From: Coniochaeta sp. PMI_546
Lineage: Eukaryota; Ascomycota; Sordariomycetes; Coniochaetales; Coniochaetaceae
DNA: 64,000 bases
NCBI GenBank assembly: GCA_021432605.1
Contig: MU271145.1
Location: 62,001 to 126,000 of the forward strand
Reading direction: 5' to 3'
Within the stretch, counting starts at the first letter, position 1; every line of letters starts with the position of its first letter. The position numbers and the translations under genes are program-made. This document shows positions 34,797 through 45,838 of the stretch, one piece after another. The notes beneath the pieces are model-generated. The model saw only the letters and a list, made by a program, of their open reading frames with translations, ran no database searches and was not told the DNA's origin.

Positions 34797-36482
34797 CTAC
34801 AGAAGAACAACGGTAACTTCTTGGCATCTTCTTCGATGACTAGGCTCGAGGACATCGTCAGAACGGATGCAAGCAGTTCCCACTCCAGCGCCGATCGGGG
34901 CCCTGATTTCAAGTTTCACCTGTTGAGTCCCGTCACGACACATAGTGTCGTACTTCTCCTTCAAAATCTCAACCACCGCCTTCCAGCTGCCGCCTGGAAC
35001 AATCTCTATACCAGTTAGATAGATGCACTTTAGCCGGCTCGTACCGACACCTTGGCAAAGCTTGACGAGCTGCGCCTCCGTCGCGGGTATGTATGACATG
35101 TATAGGTTGCATAGACGCGGCAGAGCGGGGATGGACTCGAGCACCGGGCCAAGCGGGCTGTAATCCACCACACGTCGACAGTCGGGCTTACCGAGAGCGA
35201 AGGCGTTCATGCATATTGTCAAATCCTGCAGAAGCGGGCTGGAGAGGGCGCAGCTCATGAAGATTTTGATGCACTCCTGCGCCTCGTGCTTGGAATGGGC
35301 GATGCGGAGATCGCGATCGAGTATGTCGCCGCGTCTGCCGAAGGTGAAGCTCTCCAGGTGCTCGAATGCAACTCGCAGGTCTTCCCATTTCGGGGCTGGG
35401 GCCTCGTCCTCGGTGCTGCTCGAGGCTTTGCTTGATGTTTTCAGGAAGGGCTGAAGGGCCAGGTAGCCAGTCTTCAAGGGAAACACGCCGATCTCCAGCT
35501 TTCGCAGATGTACGCCTGCTTTGTGCAGCGCGATGGGCAGCTCCGAGAGTATTCTCGCAGGTAAGTGCTCGACTCCGCTCGGTAGGGCTTTCGACGGTTG
35601 CTCGGGTCCCTGCTCGCCCGATGAGTGGTGAAAATTCTGCTCGAGTTTTTCTATTGTCAACCAGGAGTGTGTAGATGTGAGGTGGTTGAGTAGTCGGTCT
35701 CTGCTCGTCCATGTCGCCAGCATGTCTCCGGTATCATAGTGAGTCACCTCACTGCTACCGGAATACAAGTGAGGTTCATCGTCAAAGTTATACAGTGTAG
35801 CCTGTGGAAAATTGGCGACGATCGCCGCAAGTTCGACCACAATTGAACCGCTGGCTACAAGCTTAGTTTGTTCCTCATGTAGATGGCAGTACTCCTCGTA
35901 AGCACGGCGCAAGACGTATCGGTATTCGGGCTCAGTGACAAGCTTCTCCCCAATCTGCTTCCACTCAGCAACAGTGCTCTCATGGTCTTCCCGACTGATA
36001 GCGTCCCAGGCCCTGCGGACCCTCCGGGTTATGTCCATAGCAGCCTTGAGAGATGCGGCAATTGCGTCAGGAATGGGACCCTCCGTTTCCCCCGTATGAC
36101 TCCAAGACTCGCACTCTTGCTCGGACCTCGCCAACTCATGTAAACGATACTTCGTGAAGTGGCCGATATCTCCAGCCAAAGTGCGTGAGCGATAGCGCAG
36201 GACGACATGTATTTCGCGAACACCCGACGCTACGGTTGTATTCCTTGCCACAGCCGCCGCCCTTTCGAGCGAAGCTTGGCTGAGCTCGACACGCAGGAGC
36301 GGGAGGAGGAGGGGCGACGCGATGTCGTTGAGGACGCGGCACACCAGCCGAGCGCTTCGGATAGTGGACAGCCTTTGGGTCCACTCGTGCTGACGGACCT
36401 CATAGCGGAAGTGTTCGAAAATGAGATGCAATATTTCCAGCGGTAGGTCTCCAATTCTGAGGCGTTGCTCGTGCTCTTGCAT
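34797..36482 (-). CDS. F-box-like protein
   Basis: This is a single-exon gene of 561 aa. The N-terminus has an F-box-like start: LRIGDLPLEILHLIFEHF, followed by a helix with IRSARLVCRVLNDIASPLLL. This resembles the Skp1-binding motif. The rest is a long helical region, then a C-terminal part with leucine-rich spaced segments (LPRLCNLYMSYIPATEAQLVKLC) like those of LRR-type F-box proteins in ascomycetes. Such proteins act as substrate receptors of SCF ubiquitin ligases. The target is unknown. The ATG at 36482 is directly in front of the F-box, so this start is reliable. Confidence 0.8.
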   Translation of the reverse strand: MQEHEQRLRIGDLPLEILHLIFEHFRYEVRQHEWTQRLSTIRSARLVCRVLNDIASPLLLPLLRVELSQASLERAAAVARNTTVASGVREIHVVLRYRSRTLAGDIGHFTKYRLHELARSEQECESWSHTGETEGPIPDAIAASLKAAMDITRRVRRAWDAISREDHESTVAEWKQIGEKLVTEPEYRYVLRRAYEEYCHLHEEQTKLVASGSIVVELAAIVANFPQATLYNFDDEPHLYSGSSEVTHYDTGDMLATWTSRDRLLNHLTSTHSWLTIEKLEQNFHHSSGEQGPEQPSKALPSGVEHLPARILSELPIALHKAGVHLRKLEIGVFPLKTGYLALQPFLKTSSKASSSTEDEAPAPKWEDLRVAFEHLESFTFGRRGDILDRDLRIAHSKHEAQECIKIFMSCALSSPLLQDLTICMNAFALGKPDCRRVVDYSPLGPVLESIPALPRLCNLYMSYIPATEAQLVKLCQGVGTSRLKCIYLTGIEIVPGGSWKAVVEILKEKYDTMCRDGTQQVKLEIRAPIGAGVGTACIRSDDVLEPSHRRRCQEVTVVLL

Positions 36483-36966
36483 CTTGTTCTGGTGCTCGAG
36501 TAAGGGAAAGACGTGTGTGCGATGAGATGCTGAAAAGGTAGGAACTTGGCGTAATCTGCACGTCCCGTCTATCGTGATGTAACGCTGTGTTGCACAGGAA
36601 ATAATGTTATCCCAAAGGTAGTCCTTTAGAAAATACCTTGCGGCGATGAGTCACGCCGGCTGTGGCACTGGTTCCAGAGGTCTGAGATCGAATTATCACA
36701 AGGTAAGAAGGTGTCCTGCGAGAAAGCACAATTGCTGAGATGTCACAATGTGGACAGTGGGCTAACAGCGCGGTGTGGGTTAAAAAGGCCCCGAGGGAAA
36801 AAGTCACACAAAGTCACAAAGTCGAATCGATCATATCCACTCAATATGGCCGCGCCTCTTTTCGGCAGGAGCTTCTCTATCTATCTATCCGTAACTCATA
36901 TACGGGTTCTAGGCCAGTGAGCGATATCTGAATCTCTCGGAATGCACCACAAACCATTCCAATCCC
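36483..36966. other. intergenic, no gene recognised
   Basis: It lies between the F-box gene start and the methyltransferase gene stop. Only short frames are present. Confidence 0.5.
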
Positions 36967-37821
36967 TCACTTCCACGCCAACATCTCACACTGCAGCGAC
37001 GCAGCCCAAGCATCCTCCGTCTCAGCCCACTTCTCCACAGCAGACACCGTCTCCTGTATCTCCTCCTCGCTGATCCCAGCGTCAATCCAGCTCTGGTAAA
37101 ACGGATCTCCCGGCGTCAGCTGGCCCTTGGTGCGCCACGCCAGCCACTTTCTCGTCTCTCGGCCGGCAAACAACTTCGTTCCGGCCCCAAGACGCACCTT
37201 TCCGCCGTCGGCATCGAACCCGGCTCCCCTGAAGAGCGCCGGCATCATCGTTCCCGTAGGGTCCGCCTCGGGATTCCCCTTCCTCGACGCCCGGAACTGG
37301 TTCGCCGTCCACAGATGATCGAGGTTCAAGCTGCGCGGATAGAAATGACCAGAGGCCGCGTCGCGAGTGGCCAGGATGCCGCCCGGCTTGAGCACACGGC
37401 GCATTTCTTTCAACGCCTTGATTGGCAGGTCCGGCGGCGGGAAGTGGCCGAGGACTTGAGAAGCGAAGATGACGTCGAACGTGTCGTCAGGGTAGCTGAG
37501 TCCGGTCAGGACATTACCTTGCTCGAAAGAGACCGAGCCTGGTCCCTGGGTTTGGACGTTTGCTTCCGCCGCTAGGGTCTTGGCCTTCTGCAAAATGTCG
37601 GCGGAGATGTCGATGCCGATGACCCGGCCTTCGCTGGCGTAGCGGGCTAGGCCCGTGGTGATGGTGCCTGGTCCGCAGCCAACATCGAGGATGTGGTCTG
37701 TCTTCTTGATGTGTGGAAGGAGAAAGGCAGCGTCTGATTCCGCCGTGCGCGACTGATGTGTTGCAACGGTATAGTCGGAGTGACTGCGTGCGTAGTAGCT
37801 TGGTTGACTGTCTTGCGCCAT
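36967..37821 (-). CDS. class I SAM-dependent methyltransferase (UbiE/COQ5-like)
   Basis: This is a single-exon gene of about 284 aa from the ATG at 37821 (MAQDSQPSYYARSHSDYTVATHQSRTAE). The class I methyltransferase fold is shown by motif I HILDVGCGPGTIT (glycine loop binding SAM), the acidic residue in VIGIDIS, FEQGNVLTGLSYPDDTFDVIFASQVLGHF (motifs II/III) and MRRVLKPGGILATRD (post-motif). Fungal members of this group methylate small molecules. The substrate is not evident. It lies downstream of, and on the same strand as, a Zn2Cys6 regulator gene (267 bp gap). Confidence 0.9.
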   Translation of the reverse strand: MAQDSQPSYYARSHSDYTVATHQSRTAESDAAFLLPHIKKTDHILDVGCGPGTITTGLARYASEGRVIGIDISADILQKAKTLAAEANVQTQGPGSVSFEQGNVLTGLSYPDDTFDVIFASQVLGHFPPPDLPIKALKEMRRVLKPGGILATRDAASGHFYPRSLNLDHLWTANQFRASRKGNPEADPTGTMMPALFRGAGFDADGGKVRLGAGTKLFAGRETRKWLAWRTKGQLTPGDPFYQSWIDAGISEEEIQETVSAVEKWAETEDAWAASLQCEMLAWK

Positions 37822-37969
37822 GATTGTTGTTGAGTGTGGACAGATGGACAACTTGAGGATTGGGACCTACGGTATTTATCTGCATGAATCGCCTACCCAC
37901 GCAGTCGGGCGATATGAGGCCGTCTCTCCCATTCCTACCATAGTAGACCGCGAGCACGTCAACCAGGGA

Positions 37970-37996
37970 CGGAGCTCGGAGCTCGGAGCTCGGGCG
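37970..37996. repeat. GAGCTCG short tandem repeat
   Basis: About three to four consecutive GGAGCTC/GAGCTCG units lie in the gap between the methyltransferase and regulator genes. Confidence 0.7.
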
Positions 37997-38088
37997 CGTC
38001 GGGTTCGTGCTTCCTAATCCGGCTAGTCGCCCCCGAACCCTCGCGGTGCCAGCCTGATTACCGTGATGGGATGTGCCATCACGGCATT

Positions 38089-40215
38089 TTACAGAGGAAG
38101 TAAGTCGTTCCAGTCGTTCCAGTCCAGAGTTTCGTCATTTAACAGTTCGTTCATGAAGCCACTCGGCAGGCCCCCAAAACCTGCCTCAGACCTCACCGGT
38201 GCTTCTGACTTCCCTCTGGCCACGAGCAACCTCTGGATGAATTCCGGCACAACCTCTGGCCGTTGCTCTAGCGCCTGATAGTGCGCCTCCCACGCTTCAA
38301 GCGTCAGATCAGCCAGCGCAATGTAAAACCTGTGATTGCCCCCCATCACTGCTGGCTGTTCGTCGTGCATCTGCCCCAGCAGTGACCATGCGGTCTCGAC
38401 CAGGCGACCACTCGTCCGCTGACGCAGCTCGCTAACCATGTACACCAGTGCCTCCACTTGTGTTCGACAGGTCATGTTCTCCACGAGAGCGGTCGAAAAA
38501 TCGGTGTTGCGCACTTCATTGTCTAACTCCATCAGCTTGACGCTGCTCTCAAAGACAGCGTCCTGGTCAGCTTGGGACATATTTCTACCCCCTTGAGGCT
38601 GATGTCGTGGGTGGAACATTGTAAACCGCTGGCGATGGATGGTAGTATCCGCCAAAGCGATCGCGAGGCGGTGCAACGGTATACTTGGGTCAAGGTGGGT
38701 AACGTATTTCTCTTGCAACATGCGCTCTACCTCGCCAAGCACCTTCCTCTTCTTCGCCAAAGCTTCGACGGTCGTAGATGCAGTGAGCTGCGCGGCTTTC
38801 TCTCTCGGGTTGTGGCTGCCGGAAAAGTTGGAAGAGCTCCGCACAAAGGTCCACAGATCGTACTTCATCAGAACGTAGACCATCTCCGTGGCTGCTGTAT
38901 GCCGGACGGCAGGCGGGCCCGCCATGCGAGGGTGTAGATCCGCGTCGTTGATGTTCATCGGGAGTCGTGCGTCGCCTAGGTCATCGATGGTCGATACGAG
39001 CCCCATTGCTCGGCGAACACGTGAGTTTAAGCCGCGAATGTACCACCACAAACGTACTCTCATCTCCTGCTCGAAGAAGGGCATGCGAGAGTCTTCAGCA
39101 GCCCGGTGAAGTCCCATTTTATGTGCAATACGCATGGCAAGCGCGACCGCTGTTACTGAGAGGTCAGATTGAGGATCGATCATCTTACATGACGTTAGAA
39201 GTGACGTTTGTGTTTATGTTCCTTCTCAGCGGCGACGGTACGTGGGTCAAGCTTACCAGAACGAGAGCCAAAGCCTGTAGCACCTCGAGCTCCCTGGTCG
39301 AGAGTAGATCGCAGCAAGACAAAGCTTGCAATGCTCCCATGCGGTACCGACTAAGAAGCATCGACCTGCTCTCGTTGAATGTGTGGATGCAGTCCCCTCC
39401 CTTCATCGAGGCAACAGCAAGCGCATACACACCAAACATCGTTGCCTCTATAGTCTTGGGTGCCGATTCTACAGTCCATGCTGTCTCAAAGATCTTCTGT
39501 TGGAGGGTAGGTGCGTGAATGATCTTGGTGAGTGGATTGACATTGTCCGTGAAAGTCTGCCAGAGTTTGAAGACATGCTTCGGATTAGGATGTAGCTCTA
39601 GCAGCCCCTGTGACCTCGCTAGCGATGCTGGTATTAATGAAAAGGGCGTGGAGAAGCTTGTATCTGCATGAACAGACTGGTCTTCTTTGTCCTTGCTCGG
39701 CTGTTTCAGTTGTGAGATGACGGGGTTTCTCAGCTTTACATGGTATTCTTAGCAGGGATCGAAAGCTGAGCATCGGAGAAACACACATCTTCAGGCAGCT
39801 CTGACCATAGTCGTGCTGCGTTGTAATGTTCACCAAGTATAGGGTTCAGATTTGAAGCTTGTATATCTTGTGCTGCAAGATGCGCTTCCCCTGCAACCGC
39901 GGGCTCGACGGAGGATCCGGAAATGGCCTCCGTCTGAGGACTTTTGACGAACTTCTCCTCCCATGATGAGCAAATCCACTGGTTTCCTAGTGGCTCGAAT
40001 GGGATACTATTGCGATGTAGAAGCGTTTCGAGCTCCTGGACTTTTTGTAAGACTTCTCTTTGTGTCAACCGTCTCCGGTGTCTCTGCGACGGAGCAGGGG
40101 CGCGGTAGACACATGCTACCTGCGCCCTCGAACAGGTCGAACACGGGCTACACTTGTCGCATTTGACCTTTCGGCGAGCACAGGCTACACAGGAATGCTG
40201 ATTCGTGGCTGGCAT
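38089..40215 (-). CDS. Zn2Cys6 transcription factor with fungal-specific TF domain
   Basis: Three exons (40215-39740, 39695-39257, 39183-38089) keep phase and give about 669 aa. Residues 8-35 form the Zn2Cys6 cluster (SCVACARRKVKCDKCSPCSTC, spacing CX2CX6CX5CX2CX6C), followed by a basic linker and a short coiled dimerisation segment (VLQKVQELETLLHR). The middle holds the fungal-specific transcription factor domain (MFGVYALAVASMKGG and AVALAMRIAHKMGLHR with RLWWYIRGLNSR). It is a nuclear regulator. The first intron is only 44 nt (39696-39739) and its acceptor is the least certain point. The second (73 nt) is clear. Its position upstream of a methyltransferase gene on the same strand may mean it controls that gene, which is inference. 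Confidence 0.82.
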
Positions 40216-40633
40216 CACGAAGCATGCATTGAGACAGACAGGAGTGTGGAAGGAAAAAGGAGAGGGAAAAATACTGTAGGCTAGGTGTCCCCGACAGTAG
40301 TGCCACACAGAGTAAACACCCTAATAATCGCTAGGGAACTGATCGTCTACCACCATAGAGAAGTCAAAGGCCCCTTCAGCGCAATAGGCTGATAACCTTT
40401 CGTTCTGCCTAAGGATTCACCGAGCCATGGGTATGAAATGGTGTTGTTGACTTTGAGTTGATGACTGCAGACGAAAGGTCCGCCGATAAGATAAGAACAC
40501 CCCTGCAATGGCTGCCCCGCTATGTGGGGCTCGACATGGACAATGAACTTTCTTCGAGCTTGAGAAGCAAAGTCGGAAATTCGTCAGTTTTGCTTCGCGT
40601 TCAACAACATCTACGGAACTCTGCACGCCCACG
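40216..40633. promoter_or_regulatory. divergent intergenic region (regulator / PUS1)
   Basis: 418 bp lie between divergent starts. No gene or clear motif was identified. Confidence 0.4.
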
Positions 40634-42741
40634 ATGACGAGCAATGCGAACCCTGCGCCACCTACCGCCATGGCGACCGACTCAAACCCTACAGCGAATG
40701 CTTCCGATTCAGCCTCCGCTGGCAATGGCTTTCGCGACAGCCGCAAGAACAACCACAGCCAACGGGGCAACGACAAACGAGGCAAGAAGCGGACGCGAGG
40801 CGGTGGCTTTGGGAGCCGCAAGTATGTCCTTCCTGCTCCCCGTTGTGAGTTATGTGCGAATGCCAACGCGACTGACCAGATTCTAGATTTGAGGGCCCCG
40901 ACAAGCGCGAGCAAGTGCACAACAACCGCATGGACAAGCGCCGGAGAGTGATCGAGGAAGGCGGCGATGGCAAGAGCTTCGCAAGCGTGCCTTTCAGTGC
41001 CGAGGAGATTGCCGCCGAGGACCGACGCCCGAAGCGCAAGGTCGCCGTCATGATTGGATATGCTGGCACCGGATACCACGGCATACAGATCAACCACAAG
41101 GAGAAGACGATCGAGGGTGACCTGTTCTCCGCGTTCATCGCCGCTGGTGCTATATCCAAAGCCAATGCGGACGATCCGAAGAAGTCGAGCCTGGTGCGAT
41201 GTGCGAGGACGGACAAGGGCGTGCATGCGGCTGGCAATGTCCTCTCGCTCAAGCTGATCATCGAGGATGAGAAGCTTGTCGAGAAGATCAACGAGAATCT
41301 GCCTCCTCAGATCCGGGTTTGGGGCATCCAGCGGACCAACAACGGCTTCAGCTGCTACCAACAATGCTCTTCCAGGTGGTACGAGTACTTAATGCCGAGT
41401 TATGCGCTGCTACCACCTCAACCTCAGAGCTTCTTGGGGAAGAAGGTGAAGGAGTCAGCGAAGAACAAGGGCGTCTACGAAGAGTATGTGGAGCGCCTAG
41501 GTGATGTCAAGTCCTACTGGGAGGACATTGAGAAGAACGATATCTTGCCTATCCTCGAAAAGCTGGATCCGGATGTCCGAGCAAAGGTAATCGACACCAT
41601 TAGCGGACTGTCAAACGAGGAATTGATCGAAGAGGCACCAGAGGTTGAGATGGCCGATACAGCAGGACGAGAAACCAAGCAAAAGGCTCAGGTGGGGACT
41701 ACGGCGACATGCCCTAGTACTGGAGAAAAGCGTGCAAGAGAGGAATCCGGGGAATTGGCCGCTGAGGACCAGGATTCCAAGAGGCCGAAAGTTACCGAAG
41801 ATGGAGACGTGAAAGCTGATGCTGCACATGCATCAGAGGCTGAGGCTACGGAGCCCGAGACACCGGCACAAGAAGCTCTGGTAGACGGCGCTGCGGACGG
41901 CAATGCTGAAAAGCCTGCGACAGAGCCTAAGGCACCCAAGGAGCTCACGCCCTTCGAACGTGCAGTTAAAGACATCAAAGCAGCCTACGTCGCCGCAAAG
42001 CGCCGCTACCGTGTCTCGCCTGCCCGCATCGGGCAGCTTCAGGAAGCTCTAAGCCTCTATGAAGGCACCCATAACTTCCACAACTACACCATTCTCAAGA
42101 CCTTCAAAGATCCTTCCGCGCAGCGACACATCAAATCCTTCGTCGTCAACCCCAAGCCAATCCAGATCCGCGACACGGAGTGGCTGTCCATCAAAGTTCA
42201 CGGACAGTCCTTCATGATGCACCAGATCCGCAAGATGATCGCCATGGCCGTCATGGTGACGCGGTGCGGCGCCCCGACGGACCTCATCAAGCAGAGCTAC
42301 AACTCGCGCAGGATCAGCATCCCCAAGGCCCCTGGTCTGGGGCTCTTGCTCGAGCGGCCCGTGTTCGAGGAGTACAACAAGAAGGCCAAGTCCGAGTATG
42401 GCCGTGAGCCAATCGACTTTGGCAACTACGAGGAGCAGATACAGGAGTTCAAGGATCGGGAGATCTATCGGAGGATGTTTGAGGCGGAGGAGAATGATAA
42501 TGCGTACGTATCGCCACTTTCTCATCGCCCGAAACTATAATACTGATAGTAGCTCCGCAGCTTCCACATCTTCTTCCACCAACTCGACAACTTCAAGACG
42601 GACTACTTCCTCTGGGTCACGGCGGACGGTCTGGAGGCCTCGTATGAGCGCACCGATCGCGGTTTGGGAGAGAAGATACCCAAGGGACTGGAGGCGGAAC
42701 TCGGCGACGAGGCCGACGGGGTGGAAGAGGTTGCTAACTAG
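40634..42741 (+). CDS. PUS1: tRNA pseudouridine synthase, PUS1 type
   Basis: Three exons (40634-40821, 40887-42503, 42561-42741) give about 661 aa. The TruA/Pus1 family signature is present: VAVMIGYAGTGYHGIQIN at the first beta strand and CARTDKGVHAAGN with the catalytic Asp (codon 41212-41214). The C-terminal RNA-binding core follows (MMHQIRKMIAMAVMV, near 42220). The final exon (FHIFFHQLDNFKTDYF) matches the usual Pus1 C-terminus. The enzyme isomerises uridines in nuclear tRNAs and some snRNA/mRNA sites. A basic Lys/Arg-rich N-terminus may be a nuclear localisation signal. A long acidic, Ala/Glu/Pro-rich insert (about 41630-41950) splits the catalytic core, making the protein longer than the yeast enzyme. 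Confidence 0.95.
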
Positions 42742-44268
42742 ACTAGACTCCAGCGCTGCCCCCCTGGCGGCACGGTGATTTTTCAACGAGCTCATTAGTG
42801 TCGACTATTGCATGCCCGGCAGGCGTTGAGGAAAATGTAGGAATGGTAGAGTCTTGAGACTTTTGTGTAATAGTACAATCGATTACTCTTACATCCACGT
42901 CTCTGGTCTACCCGCCTTTTCAGATACCCCTTTCCCGTCACCGAGGCCCCAATGTTTATTTCCGTCATGTCTTGTCATAGATGTGCATAACCAAATCCCT
43001 TCTGTCGTCCACGTAGCGATGCTGTCTCATTCAAGTGGGTGCCGGTGTACTGGCCCGGTGGTACCTCACGCACCAAGCGCATATCTTGCCCTGTACCGCA
43101 TCGCCGACACAGCCGCTGGTGTGTCCGAGACTGGCCCGTCGATGTCTCTCATCACGACACTGGCACGCAGCAGCCGCGTGAGGTTGGGCAAAGTCGGAGG
43201 AGCTGTCGTGAGAGCTGTCCCGTACTGGTATCAGCGGGTGGCGGGGCCAGTACCACGCTGTTTGGTCTTCCATTGCTTTACTGCTTGTGTATGATTTCAA
43301 TTGCGATGGTGCTCGATGGGATGGTATGAGATGAATATTGTGTAAGGTATCCCCGCGCTGTCAATTCAAAGGTGTTACGGTGTACTTGCTGTATAGGTCG
43401 TCATACCCTTTAGGCCGTGGATGTTACACTGCTTATATGATTTGCGAAATAGACTTTGATTGCTTGTAGAGGCCATGACACAGCTGACTGGCGAAGTAAA
43501 GTCTGACTGAGAATCTGACTGGGAGCCGTCTGACTGCTGCGGCCGACATCCAACTATAAAATAAGCAATGGACTACACTTGGTTCGTTTCATGAACGATT
43601 CTAGACTACCGGAAGCACGCCGTTTCATTCCCTCGGCATGCAATGATGGATGATGTGGTTAACGGTCGGCCATCGTCTGACTAGAACATTAGATGGCGTG
43701 ACTTAGGTTGATACGAGGATATAGAACGGGTTAGTTGATACCTATCGCCATGTTCCAGTGCATTGGTCTCTACTCCGGACTCGGCCGTCCTAGCTTGATG
43801 ATGTGGGTAAATATCCATTTAGCCGGGCTTAGCATTATAATCTTGGGTCTCGCACTAGATTTGAGTGTGGAATAAATACTAGGAGAAGAGGCCCTGGAGA
43901 GCCGGGCATATCACGCCATACGATAAGACACGATCTCACGATCCAGCATCACCAGATAGCAGAGATGTGAGGGAAACTGCAATGTCACTGCTCAGTAACT
44001 CCAAACTATCCGTATCTATCAATATAAATGGCCCCAGTCCAAGTTTGTTTTTCCAATCTCAGAAGGCATTGAACGCCGTCGCTAAACAAAAAGATCTTAA
44101 CAAGCATCATACAGTGCAGTGCGTAGACAATCGACATCGAGAACAACGTGACGGACGGGTGCACGCGAGGATCGAACCGGGAGAGACAGTGACAGAACAG
44201 TGACGAAGCCATCGTATTGGCTTGACATCAGACCGCTCTTGAAGCTCCCTCACCTCCATTGTCCCGAC
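42742..44268. other. intergenic, no gene recognised
   Basis: It lies between convergent PUS1 and rhodopsin-domain genes. Frames of up to about 146 codons near 42850-43300 lack similarity or splice support on either strand. Confidence 0.5.
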
Positions 44269-45838
44269 TCACAGAGCCCTAGCCTCAACGACAGTCCTCC
44301 TCCCCGCACTCTTGATATTCGTTGCCCTCCCACTACCACCACCGCTGAACGCCCCCTCTGGTCCCGTGATAAGCTCCTTCTCGCTGCCTGTATCGTCCGC
44401 TAGGTACGTCTTCATCTCGATGCTCTGCTGCACCGTAATGCCACCCATCTTCCCGCTGCCGACGCCCGACTCCTCGTCGCCGATCTGCGAGCCCAGGACC
44501 TGCGACTGGTTGCGCGTCTGCTTCCGGCTTTGGGAGGTATTGCCGTACTGGTTGCGCGAGCGGTCCGACGAGCCGCCGATGGACTGGCCGAAGAAGACCT
44601 TGCCCACGAAGGCCTTGAGGGCCGGCACGGAGCCGCAGATTATGGCTACGTTGATCTCGAGGTCGGACCAGAGGGCTATGTCGACGCCGGTCACCGGTTG
44701 CAGGTTGATGGGCCCGTTGAGGTTGTCGTAGAGGGCTTTGAGGCGGACGATTGAGACGATTGTGACGCTGTATGACTATGTGAGCTCCTGTCTCTGAAGG
44801 GGCAGTGAATCATGATCCAGTCGACTTACATGACGCCGCAAGCGAAGACAGATAGCAGCACAATCCTCTGCTTCTGAGCGACCTGGAGCTTAACCAGAAA
44901 CGGGAAAGGAATGGAGACCAGGAAGATGTCGTTCAAGATGTTGAACCCGGCAATGGCGTAGTTGAGGTTGCTCCTGTTCACGCACCAGCCCTCGATCGAG
45001 TCATCCCACGCCTTCGGCACGGGGGAGCAGTAGAAGAACGACGCGCTGATGGACATAATGCCGCACGCGATGATCCATCCTATGAGGGCCTTCATGATCT
45101 TCTTGCCCATGCTGGTCGAGAAGAGTCGGTAGGACTGGATGGCGATGGAGAGCTTGTAGCAGGTCTGGGCGATGTTGTAGCATGGTACTGTCGAGTATAG
45201 GGCCTGCGGCGGGACCAAATCAGTTCAGTACTTGGATTTTGTGGTGCGATTTAGCCCAGTGATTGTAGGTGTTGCCATGTGGCGAACTTTCCTGTGCTTG
45301 ACTTACATGTAAGAAGGGTATCAATGTTGCGAGATTGACTGGTTGTCCAAGGCCATACTTGATCTCTGGTCGCAACTGTATATTAGCTGACCGAACTGCT
45401 CAGGCAGGATTGATGAGTTATACTTACGATACATAGCACTGAAGAAGAAGGCAACCGAGGCGATCTTTGCGTGTCCAAGTCAGCAAAGGCCGATGGAACC
45501 GTGCATCTTCCACTCTCCACTCGATAACCTAGGACCAGGTCGTCGTTGCCGATCACAGCCTTTTTCAGTTCATGTTGGATTCGGCAATCCGACATGTCGG
45601 CGATCCTGATCCAAGAACCATGGAACTGTAATTCGACGTGGATTCTCTTAAAATCTGGGGTACTTACAAATGCTGCCACCATTAAATAGTCATCGGCGCC
45701 GATCCGTCGGATAATGATCCCTCTCGTGTACAGTCTCAGAACAAGTATGATGAAGGCAAGCGACGTCCACAGGAACATGTTCACGATCAACGCATAGTTG
45801 CGCTCCACGATCTCCATACCACCGATATGCCACGTCAT
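44269..45838 (-). CDS. rhodopsin-domain (PTH11/SAT4-like) integral membrane protein
   Basis: Five exons (45838-45668, 45464-45428, 45365-45307, 45203-44830, 44767-44269) keep phase and give about 379 aa. TM1 is MFLWTSLAFIILVLRLYTRG, followed by IRRIGADDYLMVAAF. Later come YGLGQPVNLATLIPFLH, the central TMs (IGWIIACGIMSISASFFYCSPVPKAW broken by short loops), NILNDIFLVSIPFPFLVKLQV, and the DIALWSDLEINVAIICGSVPALK segment that marks the end of the fungal rhodopsin domain. The C-terminal tail of about 100 residues is Ser/Gly/Gln-rich. It is a plasma-membrane protein of unknown ligand. The start was set at the ATG in front of TM1 (a longer frame from 45943 is possible). The first intron is unusually long here (203 nt). 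Confidence 0.82.

Noticed and set aside
40417-41364. Minus-strand frame of 315 codons opposite PUS1
   Set aside because: Overlaps the conserved PUS1 catalytic region antisense; composition is a mirror of that gene.
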